Below, piece after piece: positions 1-8,520 of a DNA stretch of 64,000 nucleotides (positions are counted from its first letter, which is position 1; every line of letters begins with the position of its first letter). Both the position numbers and the translations under genes were made by a program. The notes beneath the pieces were generated by a model. That model had not been told where the DNA came from, did not search any database, and saw nothing but the letters and a program-made list of their open reading frames with translations. The DNA lies in contig JAQXFO010000017.1 in the NCBI GenBank assembly GCA_029005135.1, positions 36,898-100,897 on the forward strand, written 5' to 3'. The DNA comes from Lachnospiraceae bacterium (GTDB lineage: Bacteria > Bacillota > Clostridia > Lachnospirales > Lachnospiraceae).

Positions 1-1637
1 TGGCCATAGCGGCTCTGGTGCTGCTCTATGCCGGCCGCCGTGCCGGGTATTTTGACCTGAGTCCGAAGCCCATCGCCCTGTGCATGCTGGCCTACGGCTT
101 CTATGAGACCCTGCTCCTGTGTTATCTCATCCGCCGCAGCCGGGTGCTTCTGGGTACCGTTCTGACGATTCTGGTCACCATCGAACTGATCCTCGGCAAC
201 ATGATGACGGTCAATGACCGGATGTACCTGACAAAGGAAGCCTTCCACGAGGCTTATTACAACGACGGCTCCGCATCGGCCGCCAGAGCCCTGCAGCGTT
301 ATGACGGCACCCTCTGGCGGGCGGAAAATGATCGTCAGACCGACCCGAATCTCTACGGTATCACCGCCACGGCCGATAAGATGTTCGCCAACGAAGGCAT
401 GGTCAACGATTACAACGCGCTGAGTGTCTACACCTCCACCCTGCCCGCCTCTCTGACGTCTTACGGCAGTGCCTATCTGAGTGAACAGGGGCGCAGCAAC
501 TTCTTCATTATTGATTTCAGCGACTATTATCTCTTTACCCTCCTGGGCGGGCGTTATGTTATCGGAAACCGAAGCAATCTCTTCACCGACGGCGCCGACA
601 CCAGCCTGTGGCGTGATGTCACCGCCGGTGTCCGCCGCGCCGATACCGGCACGCCCGATGATGCGGTATTCCTGGAAAATGAGCAGGCGCTGCCTTTTGG
701 TTATCTCTACACGCAGCAGCTGTCCGCCTCTTCCCTGGAAGACCTGAACGCCCTCGACCGCATGAGAGCCGTGACAGCCGGGTATTTCCTGACGGATGAC
801 CTCACAGAAGGCGGTGCCGAAGACAGCCGTGACGCCGGCGGCAGCGGCACGGCTTCGGTCCCGGTCCTTCCCCTCGTTGACGCTGACGCGGTGCTGACCG
901 GGGCGAAAACGGCTTATGACCTTGCCGATCATATCGTCATGACAAATGACTGCCGCCTATCCCTCGAGGACGGCCTTCTGACCGTCACCGCCGAGGGAGC
1001 CGATCCCTTCATCATGATCGGCATGCCCGACTATGATGCCGGCAAAGCCCTGCTGCTTGACCTGAGCTGTACCCGGGACGGCAGCACCGCCATCCAGCTT
1101 TTTATGGCCACGAAGGAGCGTCCCGATTTCAGCGCCTCCCTCTGCCGGGACTATACCTTCACGGATGATGCCTCCGAGCTGGTGATGGCCATGCCGGAAG
1201 CTCTGACGGCCCTCCGCATCGATATCATGCCCGGCGAAACCGTCAGCTTTGATGAAGCCTCCCTGTCGGTGATCGATGCCGTGAAGGATTTTGCGGCCCT
1301 CAGCGACTCCCCCGTCACGGATATCAGCCTCATCCGTGAGGGTATCCACACGGTCTATCACGCCGCGGTCGAGACGGACGGGAACGCCGTCCTCTGTGTG
1401 CCGCTCCCCTACAGCCGCAGCTGGCAGGCTGAGGTCGACGGGACCGCGGCCGACATCATCAGCATCAACGGCGGCCTCATCGGCATCGCCCTTGAAAGCG
1501 GCAGCCACACCATCACCATGACCTACCGCGTGCCGGGCCTGACCGCCTCCGCCATTGTCAGTCTCCTGACGCTCATCGCCTATCTGATCCTTCTGATCGG
1601 ACAGCTGAGACGTGAAAGACAACGGAAGGCCGCCTGA
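1..1637 (+). CDS. YfhO-family membrane protein, 3' part (5' end outside window)
   Basis: The reading frame is open from the first bases, so this is the C-terminal 544 residues of a longer protein. YfhO proteins are large multi-spanning membrane glycosyltransferases; in Firmicutes they take sugar from undecaprenyl-phosphate-sugar and add it to teichoic acids or other surface polymers. Visible here are two hydrophobic segments at the start, a large polar stretch of about 430 residues that would lie outside the cell, and a final membrane helix followed by a basic tail (RRERQRKAA). The extracellular block carries the 'GGRYVIGNR' stretch typical of the family. It converges on a GT2 gene of the kind that supplies YfhO with lipid-linked sugar. 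The family call is fairly sure; the substrate is not known. Confidence 0.75.
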   Translation, partial: AIAALVLLYAGRRAGYFDLSPKPIALCMLAYGFYETLLLCYLIRRSRVLLGTVLTILVTIELILGNMMTVNDRMYLTKEAFHEAYYNDGSASAARALQRYDGTLWRAENDRQTDPNLYGITATADKMFANEGMVNDYNALSVYTSTLPASLTSYGSAYLSEQGRSNFFIIDFSDYYLFTLLGGRYVIGNRSNLFTDGADTSLWRDVTAGVRRADTGTPDDAVFLENEQALPFGYLYTQQLSASSLEDLNALDRMRAVTAGYFLTDDLTEGGAEDSRDAGGSGTASVPVLPLVDADAVLTGAKTAYDLADHIVMTNDCRLSLEDGLLTVTAEGADPFIMIGMPDYDAGKALLLDLSCTRDGSTAIQLFMATKERPDFSASLCRDYTFTDDASELVMAMPEALTALRIDIMPGETVSFDEASLSVIDAVKDFAALSDSPVTDISLIREGIHTVYHAAVETDGNAVLCVPLPYSRSWQAEVDGTAADIISINGGLIGIALESGSHTITMTYRVPGLTASAIVSLLTLIAYLILLIGQLRRERQRKAA

Positions 1638-1667
1638 CAGGCTGTGAAGCCAAAGCACGAAAAGAAC

Positions 1668-1696
1668 AAAAAAAGGACCCGGCGGGTCCTTTTTTA
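1668..1696. terminator. Bidirectional intrinsic terminator between yfhO and the glycan operon
   Basis: A perfect 10-bp stem (AAAAGGACCC at 1671-1680, GGGTCCTTTT at 1684-1693) closes on a GGC loop. A T-tract follows on the plus strand and an A-tract precedes it, so it works in both directions. It sits 31 bp after the yfhO stop and 41 bp after the last gene of the minus-strand cluster, and would end both transcripts. Confidence 0.9.
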
Positions 1697-1736
1697 TATG
1701 TCAGCCTATGCGATGATGCCGGCCTGTTCTCTGTGC

Positions 1737-2720
1737 CTATTCGATGTGAGGCGTGTTGTCGTCAAAATTCAGACGCTCCTCTTCCACCACCAGCGGACGG
1801 TCCAGCACCCGGGAGTTGATGGAGAGGACATACTCCCCGATGAGCCCGATAAAGAAGATCTGGACAGCGCCCAGGAAGAACATGCCGATCAGCATCGGCG
1901 CCATGCCGGCGCGAAACATATCCCAGAAGCAGAGCTTCATGATCAGATAGACGATGCCGATGATCAGCGACAGAAAGCCGATCAGAATACCGGCAAAGGT
2001 GGCCAGGCGGAGAACAACCTTCGAGTAGGAGGTGATGCCTACCATAGCGATGTCGTAAAGGCTGTAAAAATTGTTCTTGCTCTTGCCGGCCCGGCGGTTC
2101 GGCCGCTCATAGGGAATGGCCGTGTAGTCATAGCCCAGCTCAGCGATCATACCTCTGAGGTACGGCAGCGGATCATGGACCTTGCGGACCACATCCACAA
2201 AAGCCTTGTCATAGAGGCCGAAGCCGGTGAAATTCTCGATATGGCCGATATCGGTGATCTTCCGCAGAAGCTTGTAATACACCCGGCGGCACCAGGCCAT
2301 AAACCGGCTCTCGTCCGTCTTACTCTTCACGCCGATGACGATCTTCCAGCCCTCTTCCCACTTGCGGACAAAATCCGGTATCAGGGACGGCGGATCCTGA
2401 AAATCGGCATTTAAACGGATAACGCAGTCGCCTTCGGCCTGTTTGAGGCCGTGAACCGGCGAACGCAGCTGTCCGAAATTCCGGGCATTGAAGATGGCCT
2501 TCACATGGGGGTTCTCCCGGCAGATCTCCCTGAGAATCCGGCGCGTGCCGTCCAGGGAATGATTGTCGATATAAAGAAGTTCATAATCATACTGCGGGAG
2601 CTGCTCCGTCATAATGCCGGCGACCGTCTCCGTCATCGCTCTGACATTGTCTTCTTCGTTATACGTCGGAATGACGATGGAGATCAGCTTTCGCTTCTCC
2701 GGCGCCGTCTTATCGTTCAT
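1737..2720 (-). CDS. GT2 glycosyltransferase, polyprenyl-phosphate sugar synthase type (GtrB/CsbB-like)
   Basis: This 327-residue protein has an N-terminal GT-A domain (SIVIPTYNEEDN near residues 14-25, acidic metal-binding NADFQDPP near 100) and two C-terminal membrane helices (about 235-260 and 265-295). That is the layout of enzymes that transfer a sugar from a nucleotide donor onto undecaprenyl phosphate at the inner face of the membrane. Its ATG overlaps the stop of the TPP enzyme gene by four bases (ATGA), so the two are translationally coupled. It is the last gene of the minus-strand cluster. Because YfhO-type enzymes use exactly this kind of lipid-linked sugar, the convergent yfhO is a plausible partner. 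The transferred sugar cannot be read from the sequence. Confidence 0.85.
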   Translation of the reverse strand: MNDKTAPEKRKLISIVIPTYNEEDNVRAMTETVAGIMTEQLPQYDYELLYIDNHSLDGTRRILREICRENPHVKAIFNARNFGQLRSPVHGLKQAEGDCVIRLNADFQDPPSLIPDFVRKWEEGWKIVIGVKSKTDESRFMAWCRRVYYKLLRKITDIGHIENFTGFGLYDKAFVDVVRKVHDPLPYLRGMIAELGYDYTAIPYERPNRRAGKSKNNFYSLYDIAMVGITSYSKVVLRLATFAGILIGFLSLIIGIVYLIMKLCFWDMFRAGMAPMLIGMFFLGAVQIFFIGLIGEYVLSINSRVLDRPLVVEEERLNFDDNTPHIE

Positions 2721-4558
2721 GCTTTCATCTCCGCTTCCGTTAATGGAATCATCATATTGTCTCTCAGTTCCTCCCGTGACAGGAAGGGTGCCATGTCTTC
2801 CAGCGGCGACGAGACCATCGACCCGTCCTCCAGCCGCCGGGAGGCGGCCTTGGGCATCGTTGTCTGCTGTTTGGTCACCGCCACACGGCAGATCAGCGGC
2901 ACCGATGCCGCATAAACCGCCGCCAAAGTCTCATCCATTGTATCATTTGTCAGACATTCTGCATAGTGATAGCCGAAGGCCCGGGCTATGAGCGCCATAT
3001 CCGGGAAGCCCAGATCACCGCTTTCGGGACCGATGCCGACGGGACGGCCTCCGAAAAAGTTCTTCTGAGTCTGACGGATGGAGTGATAGCCCTCATTATC
3101 GATCAGGAAAATGCGCACCGGCACGTGGTTAGTGGCCAGCGTCTGCAATTCCTGCAGGTTCATCATCAGCGAGCCTTCCCCCGTGACCAGCGTGATGGCG
3201 CCGTCATAGCCCCTGGCGACACCGGCGCAGGCCGGCAGACCGTAGCCCATGGAGGCGGTCTGGGAGTTGGTGATAAAGCGCTGACCCTCCTTCACCCGAA
3301 AGGCCTGGGTGCCGGCGACGCGGGAGGTGCCGCAGCTGACCACCAGGACCTCATCCGCCGGCATATGCTGTGACAGCTTGTCGTAGAAATTGTAGATATT
3401 GCCGCGGCCGTCGCTCTGGGGACCCTTTTCCTCCGCCGTGACGACGGGGTAGGCTGTCTTGTAGCGGCGGCATCGGGCCAGCCAGGTCTCCCCCGCAAAG
3501 AGCGGCTTTGTCTCCGAACAGCCCCGTCTCTCAAGGACCGCAAGAAGCTTCTCAACCAGATCGGCGGCATCGCCGACCACCGGCAGAGACACATGAAGGT
3601 TGGGCTTCTTGAGCTCATTCTCATCGATATCGTTAAGGATCGTAAAGGCGCATCTGGCCCAGTCGCGGTAATTGAAGCCGGTCTGGGACAGGGACTGGCG
3701 GCTGCCGATCGACAGATAGACATCGGCGTTCTGCAGGGCAAAGTTGCCGGCCCGGCCCGCGGCGATCCCGCTGATGCCGCAGAACAGCGGCTCGTCATAG
3801 GGCACCAGATCCACGCTGGAGGCCCCCAGGGTGACCGGTATGCCAAGGACACGGATCAGCTGCCTGAGGCGGGGCACACAGCCGGCCTGACGGGCGCCGC
3901 TGCCGGCAAAAAGCACCGGCCTTTCGGCGGCGGCGATCCGGTCGATAATCGTCTCCGCCAGGGCAAGAGGGATCATCGCCGTCTCCTCATAACCTTCCGC
4001 TGCCGGATCAAAGCCCTTAAGCGCTTCTGGTTCAATGACGGAGGCCTGGATATCCAGAGGGATATCCAGCCACACCGGGCCCTTCCGGCCATGCTCCGCC
4101 AGATAAAGCGCCTTCTCCAGCTCATAGCGCACCGTGGTCTTATCCGTCACCATGACCGCGTATTTTGTCATGGACGCCGATGACCGGGTGACGTCATATT
4201 CCTGAACACCCATGGTGCGGATATCAAGGCCTGTCTTCCTCACCGTCACGTCATAGCGCACCTGGCCTGATAATACCACCATCGGCATCGATTCCATCCA
4301 GGCACAGAGCACCCCGGTCATGGCGTTGACGGCGCCGGGACCGGCGGTGACACAGACACAGGCCGCCCGGTTGGTCAGCCGCGCATAGGCCTCCGCCGCC
4401 ATAGCCGCCGCCTGCTCATGATGATGGTAGGTACAGTGAAGAGCCTCATGATGGCCCAGGGAATCATTCAGATACATGGCCACACCGCCGGTCACCGTGA
4501 ATACCTCACGTATGCCGCGGCCGGCCAGCGTCTGTGCAATATAGTCGGAAACTCTCAT
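2717..4558 (-). CDS. Acetolactate-synthase-like TPP enzyme of a surface-sugar cluster (YerE-like candidate)
   Basis: The 613 residues show the three-domain layout of the acetohydroxyacid synthase family. The N-terminal pyrimidine-binding domain has the catalytic glutamate in HHHEQAAAMA (Glu48); there is a central domain with SIGSR; the C-terminal diphosphate-binding domain has GEGSLMMN (460-467) and IDNEGY (485-490). The metal motif is GEG rather than the usual GDG. Neighbours are sugar genes, not branched-chain amino-acid genes, and no small regulatory subunit is present. In Yersinia, YerE, a flavin- and TPP-dependent relative, adds an acetyl unit from pyruvate to C4 of a CDP-4-keto-3,6-dideoxyhexose; the genes for that substrate (rfbF, rfbG, rfbH) lie upstream in this operon. 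YerE-like activity is an inference. Ribosome-binding site AAGGAG lies 7 bases before the ATG. Confidence 0.75.
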   Translation of the reverse strand: MRVSDYIAQTLAGRGIREVFTVTGGVAMYLNDSLGHHEALHCTYHHHEQAAAMAAEAYARLTNRAACVCVTAGPGAVNAMTGVLCAWMESMPMVVLSGQVRYDVTVRKTGLDIRTMGVQEYDVTRSSASMTKYAVMVTDKTTVRYELEKALYLAEHGRKGPVWLDIPLDIQASVIEPEALKGFDPAAEGYEETAMIPLALAETIIDRIAAAERPVLFAGSGARQAGCVPRLRQLIRVLGIPVTLGASSVDLVPYDEPLFCGISGIAAGRAGNFALQNADVYLSIGSRQSLSQTGFNYRDWARCAFTILNDIDENELKKPNLHVSLPVVGDAADLVEKLLAVLERRGCSETKPLFAGETWLARCRRYKTAYPVVTAEEKGPQSDGRGNIYNFYDKLSQHMPADEVLVVSCGTSRVAGTQAFRVKEGQRFITNSQTASMGYGLPACAGVARGYDGAITLVTGEGSLMMNLQELQTLATNHVPVRIFLIDNEGYHSIRQTQKNFFGGRPVGIGPESGDLGFPDMALIARAFGYHYAECLTNDTMDETLAAVYAASVPLICRVAVTKQQTTMPKAASRRLEDGSMVSSPLEDMAPFLSREELRDNMMIPLTEAEMKA

Positions 4559-4594
4559 GCTTCGTCTCCTTGCAGGCGCTGAAAAACGCCGGGT

Positions 4595-5917
4595 TTACAG
4601 ATAAGCCTGACAATGGTTTTCGCAGACCATGGTCTTGCCGGACTGCTGAATCGGCAGATCCTCCACATAGAAAACGGTGATGCGGGCATCATCACCCAGG
4701 TACCGGCGATAGGCTGCCGTAACGGCATTTTCGTCAAGGGTATCCCTGTCGACAGGATTCAGATACAGCTCGTAGGCATCCTTTTCGGTCTGAATACACT
4801 TGGCCTGCCGGAGGACACCCTCGAAATTCAGCAGGACATTCATGAACACATGGATCGACAGCGGTTCTCCGGCGGTGTTGTACAGCATGGAGCCGCGGCG
4901 TCCGTAGATCTCTGTGAATTTCGCATGAAGCCGGCCCTTCTCGTCGGTCCAGCGAAGGATCTTGCCGGTATCGCCCGTGTCGTAGCGGATCATCGGAAAG
5001 GCCCGGTTGTAATAATCCGTCACGACGATGCGGCCCAGCTCCCCGTCCGGCACCGGGTCATCGGAATCCAGTGCCAGAATCTCCACCTGATAATGATAGA
5101 GATCGATGGTATAATCGTCGGCCCCGTCAAGGGATACGGCCACGAAGCCGTTTTCATTGTTGCCGTAGGAACGGACCGGCACGGTATGGAAGACATCGGC
5201 AGCCAGCTCTTTGGTGGCCTGGGGAAGAGCCTCCCCCATGGTAAAGATCATCTCCACAGCCCATTTCCGGGTGTCGATATTCTTGCGGTTCACATAGGAG
5301 GCCAGGGCCGTCAGGGCCGAGGAATAGGTCACCAGGACCTGGATCCTCTCCCGGCGGATGCGGTCGCAGATCGCCTCCAGAGACGCGTCGCCCATGTTGG
5401 AAATATCAATCATTTTCAGATTGTTCTTGAAGGATTTCCAGGCTGAAATGGTGTTCTTTCCCTTGATCCAGGCACGGAATTCACCGCGTTTCATGCCCAG
5501 GCGGAAGCCGTTGAGCTCCATAACGGCCATGAAATTCATATAGACATGATCCATCTTCTCCGAATCGGCCAGCACCGTGAAGGGCGTACCGGTGGAGCCG
5601 CTGGTGGACAGCCGCGTCAGCTTGTCCCGGCGGGGACGGAATTCATCGCTTAAAATGGCCTCATACCGGGCCAGAAAATCGCTCTTGGTCTGGACAGGAA
5701 AGGCGCTCAGGGCCTTTTCGGCGACATTGTCGCGGTAGAAGGGGCACTGCTTCATGGCATAAGCCATGATCTTATCCTGACGGCGGGCGGCATATTCGGG
5801 CGTCACGCCGTTGACGATCTCACTCTTGCAGGTCTCCTTGAGATCCTGCAGGCGGCCGCCGTGAAGGTTATCGAGGGTGTTGAAGGCAATACGTCTGATG
5901 ACTTCTCCGGTCTGCAT
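4595..5917 (-). CDS. PaaK/CapK-like AMP-forming carboxylate ligase, copy 1
   Basis: This 440-residue protein belongs to the phenylacetate-CoA ligase (PaaK) branch of the adenylate-forming superfamily, the branch that includes CapK of staphylococcal capsule clusters. The phosphate-binding loop is STSGSTGTPF near residue 105, and the adenylation motif YDTGDTGKI lies near 320. Enzymes of this class activate a carboxylic acid as its adenylate; the acid and the acceptor are unknown for CapK. A related gene of similar length lies two genes upstream, with the flippase between them. The ATG has an AAAAGGAG site 6 bases upstream. Context suggests acyl modification of the glycan or its precursor, but no acyl carrier protein or acyltransferase is visible in the window. 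Confidence 0.75.
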   Translation of the reverse strand: MQTGEVIRRIAFNTLDNLHGGRLQDLKETCKSEIVNGVTPEYAARRQDKIMAYAMKQCPFYRDNVAEKALSAFPVQTKSDFLARYEAILSDEFRPRRDKLTRLSTSGSTGTPFTVLADSEKMDHVYMNFMAVMELNGFRLGMKRGEFRAWIKGKNTISAWKSFKNNLKMIDISNMGDASLEAICDRIRRERIQVLVTYSSALTALASYVNRKNIDTRKWAVEMIFTMGEALPQATKELAADVFHTVPVRSYGNNENGFVAVSLDGADDYTIDLYHYQVEILALDSDDPVPDGELGRIVVTDYYNRAFPMIRYDTGDTGKILRWTDEKGRLHAKFTEIYGRRGSMLYNTAGEPLSIHVFMNVLLNFEGVLRQAKCIQTEKDAYELYLNPVDRDTLDENAVTAAYRRYLGDDARITVFYVEDLPIQQSGKTMVCENHCQAYL

Positions 5918-5934
5918 AAGTCACTCCTTTTCGG

Positions 5935-7122
5935 TTAAGCTTTCCCGGCCTGTACAAAGCCGAGAATAAGGACAGCGATGATGCGGGCGGCATTGGCGAT
6001 CAGCACGGCCGCCGAGAACCCGATCAGGCTGCCCCGCATCATGACAGCGATCAGGATAAGAAGGAGGACAAGATGGCCGCACTGGAGACCCAGCTGCCAT
6101 TTTTCCCCGGTAAAGGTCAGCACGATAATAAAGAGATAGGCTGACAGAAGACTCAGAATCTGCGTCAGGTTGACGATGCCGAGAAGCGGGCTCACTGCCT
6201 CAGTCAGGTCGGGATAAAACAGCCTGACAAAAACCGGCGTCACCACCTGGCACGCCAGGAAAAAGACGGCGCTCACCCCCAGGCCGATGCCGGAAAACAG
6301 CATGAATTTCCTCCGCCCGAGCCGTACCCTGTCTTTCGTCAGATAGGATATCAGGATCGTATTGATCGGCGCGATGAAAAGCACCAGCGTCTTGCCGATG
6401 AGGGAGGCAACGTAATAATAGGTCACGGCGGCGCCGCCCAGGGTATTCTTCAGCACCAGCCGGTCGATATTAAATGTCAGGTTCGTCACCGCATAAGACA
6501 GCACCAGAACGCAGCCCTTGCTGAGAACCACCCGGAAGTTCGGTGACAGCCTGAAGAACTGACGGAAGATCCCGCCGGTGACGGCCACATAGACCAGAGC
6601 CGCCCCCTCACCCAGAAGAAAGATGGTATACCAGACCGCCCCGAAATGATACAGCACATAGCCCACGGCATAACCGGCGCCGATCAGGCAGTAATAAATA
6701 AAGTACCGCTTATAGTTCAGATTCAGGCGGTATTCGGCATCGCCGTAGTACCGGAAGATCGTCACCAGTATCAAAAGGGCCGTCATGATCCGGCTGCCGT
6801 TTCCCGGGAGCGCCTTGGTAGATATCAGGATGGCCGCCGCGATGCCGATAAGGGAAAAGAGCAGAATCGTCACATCGTAGTCGCCGTTGGACACTTCATA
6901 ATCGCGCCGCACCACCAGACGGCTCGTGTTGAGGGACTGCCCCACCGAGGGTCCCAGGATGCTCACCAGTCCTGTGATATAAAGCACCGTACCGATGGCT
7001 TCGGCCCCCATCTCCGCGTTGAGGCGCGGATAGACCAGAAGCTGCAGCACACCGTTGAGGACCAGGGCGCCGGCTATGGTATAAAACGTATTGGAAATGA
7101 TCGATTTTTTCTTGCCTGTCAT
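5935..7122 (-). CDS. Oligosaccharide flippase (Wzx/MurJ-type MOP superfamily)
   Basis: The 395-residue protein is hydrophobic throughout, with roughly ten to twelve predicted membrane helices. Its N-terminus (SIISNTFYTIAGALVLNGV, then 'VYPRL' and 'LGPSVGQSLN') is typical of polysaccharide export proteins of the MOP superfamily. It should move lipid-linked oligosaccharide across the cytoplasmic membrane. It is a little shorter than many Wzx proteins (about 420-480). The gene sits between the two PaaK/CapK-like ligase genes. Its ATG has only a weak ribosome-binding site (AGAAGC) and follows a hairpin in the 51-bp gap, so expression may be tuned separately from the upstream ligase. Confidence 0.8.
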   Translation of the reverse strand: MTGKKKSIISNTFYTIAGALVLNGVLQLLVYPRLNAEMGAEAIGTVLYITGLVSILGPSVGQSLNTSRLVVRRDYEVSNGDYDVTILLFSLIGIAAAILISTKALPGNGSRIMTALLILVTIFRYYGDAEYRLNLNYKRYFIYYCLIGAGYAVGYVLYHFGAVWYTIFLLGEGAALVYVAVTGGIFRQFFRLSPNFRVVLSKGCVLVLSYAVTNLTFNIDRLVLKNTLGGAAVTYYYVASLIGKTLVLFIAPINTILISYLTKDRVRLGRRKFMLFSGIGLGVSAVFFLACQVVTPVFVRLFYPDLTEAVSPLLGIVNLTQILSLLSAYLFIIVLTFTGEKWQLGLQCGHLVLLLILIAVMMRGSLIGFSAAVLIANAARIIAVLILGFVQAGKA

Positions 7123-7135
7123 AGCTTCTATGGAT

Positions 7136-7163
7136 TAAGGCGGCCACTTAAGGAGCCGCCTTA
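7136..7163. promoter_or_regulatory. Intra-operon hairpin without U-tract (ligase copy 2 to flippase gap)
   Basis: A perfect 9-bp inverted repeat (TAAGGCGGC at 7136-7144, GCCGCCTTA at 7155-7163) lies in the longest gap of the minus-strand run, 10 bases after the ligase stop. In the direction of the operon it has no T-tract, so it is more likely an RNA-stabilising or partially terminating element than a full terminator. On the plus strand it is followed by a T-rich stretch. Confidence 0.5.
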
Positions 7164-7173
7164 CGTTTTGTTC

Positions 7174-8502
7174 TTATTTACGGTAAGCCGGGCAGAGGTT
7201 TTCAATGTATTTTCTCTTGCCCGAAGCCAGGACGGGGATCTCGTCCACATAGGTGACAGCAATTGCGGCATCCTCGCCCAGCGTCGGACGGATGCGGCCC
7301 AGCATATCCTCCACGTCCATCACATCCCGGTCTCCGTTCAGTCGCAGTTCATAGGTCTTAAGCCCCGTCTGCAGGAAGCGAAACTGGCGGACACCCTTGA
7401 CATCCCAGAGGTTGTTGGTGATCAGATACGGTGTCACCGCCCTGCCCTGCGTGTCGTAGATCAGGTCTGACCGGCGGCCGTAGAGCTCCGTCAGATACAG
7501 CTTCACGCGGCCGTCACGGCTCTCATGACGCGCCACGGCGGTATCGCCGTTGTCGTAGCGGATCACCGGAAAGGCATAATTCGTCAGGTCGGTGATAACC
7601 ACGCGGCCCAGCTCACCGTCGGGAGCCGGCTCGTCGCTGTCCATCTTCAGAATCTCATAGTAATAGCTTTCGCCGTTGATGTAATAACGCTCCGAGTCGT
7701 CCCGGTCCTGAATGCCCATGATACCATTCTCTTCATTGGAATACCAGGAACGGACCGGGCAGTTGAACTGCTCGCTCAGGCGCTTTCTGACGCCCACGGG
7801 CATATTTTCGGAGATGGGGATGATGCCGCCCACTCTGAAAACACTCATGTCGGCGCCGCTTTCGTCAAGATAACGGCTCAGCTCCCCGAGGGCCGAGGCA
7901 TAGCCCACCAGGACGCGTACCTTCTTGTCGGCCAGAGTCTTCGCGATCCCGGCCAGGGCTTCGTCGCTTAAGGAGCTGCTGTCGATCATCAGGGAATTTT
8001 CCATGATAAGCCGGAGCTGGCTCTTTTTCACGTTATTGACCCAGACCCGGATGAAGGCCTGCTTCTGGCCGATGTAATAGTGTCCCAGTGTCCCCATGAA
8101 AATGCTGTCGGCCGTGTTGGCGGTGATCTTGCCCTTATCCTGAATCATGGCAAAGGGGGTGCCCGTGGAACCGCTGGTCGTCATGATGCGGTTGTCACCG
8201 GCCCCCTTGTAGGGACGGGACCGGAAGGCGTCGTAATGCTCCCGAAAAGTATCCTTCGTCACTACCGGCAGTGCGTTTAATGGCGTCTCGGGGTCATAAT
8301 CCCGGTAGAAATCCGTGGTTTCACAGGCATGCCGGATAAGCTTGCGGACCTTTTCCTTCTGCTCTTCGATCAGGGTTCCGAGACGATAGGCCTCCCGGTC
8401 CTGTCGAAAGCGCTGTCCCACAGCGCCGCCGCGGGCCTTATCCAGCGCAAAGAAAACGCTCCAGCGCAGCTTTTCATCCGGTGATGACTGTATTTCCCAC
8501 AT
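7174..8502 (-). CDS. PaaK/CapK-like AMP-forming carboxylate ligase, copy 2
   Basis: The 442-residue protein is a second member of the PaaK/CapK adenylating family. It has the loop TTSGSTGTPF near residue 108 and the motif RYDNGDTAV near 320. It resembles copy 1 in length, in the spacing of these motifs and in the aligned stretches around them, so the two are paralogues, though clearly diverged. Their differences (for example YDNGDTA against YDTGDTG, and different C-termini) suggest different substrates rather than a recent duplication. The ATG is preceded by GGGAG 9 bases away. The gene follows rfbH by 18 bp. Confidence 0.75.
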   Translation of the reverse strand: MWEIQSSPDEKLRWSVFFALDKARGGAVGQRFRQDREAYRLGTLIEEQKEKVRKLIRHACETTDFYRDYDPETPLNALPVVTKDTFREHYDAFRSRPYKGAGDNRIMTTSGSTGTPFAMIQDKGKITANTADSIFMGTLGHYYIGQKQAFIRVWVNNVKKSQLRLIMENSLMIDSSSLSDEALAGIAKTLADKKVRVLVGYASALGELSRYLDESGADMSVFRVGGIIPISENMPVGVRKRLSEQFNCPVRSWYSNEENGIMGIQDRDDSERYYINGESYYYEILKMDSDEPAPDGELGRVVITDLTNYAFPVIRYDNGDTAVARHESRDGRVKLYLTELYGRRSDLIYDTQGRAVTPYLITNNLWDVKGVRQFRFLQTGLKTYELRLNGDRDVMDVEDMLGRIRPTLGEDAAIAVTYVDEIPVLASGKRKYIENLCPAYRK

Positions 8503-8520
8503 GTCTTGTGACTCCCTTTC

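Noticed and set aside
957..1658. Minus-strand open frame of 233 codons opposite yfhO
   Set aside because: It lies wholly antisense to a recognisable gene, its residues are low-quality (Gly, Asp, His, Arg rich) with no domain, and it has no ribosome-binding site.
2717..4558. Reading the TPP enzyme as the acetolactate synthase of valine/isoleucine synthesis
   Set aside because: No ilvN or other branched-chain genes are near; it is coupled to a glycosyltransferase and has the GEG motif. The name is kept open as a sugar-cluster enzyme.
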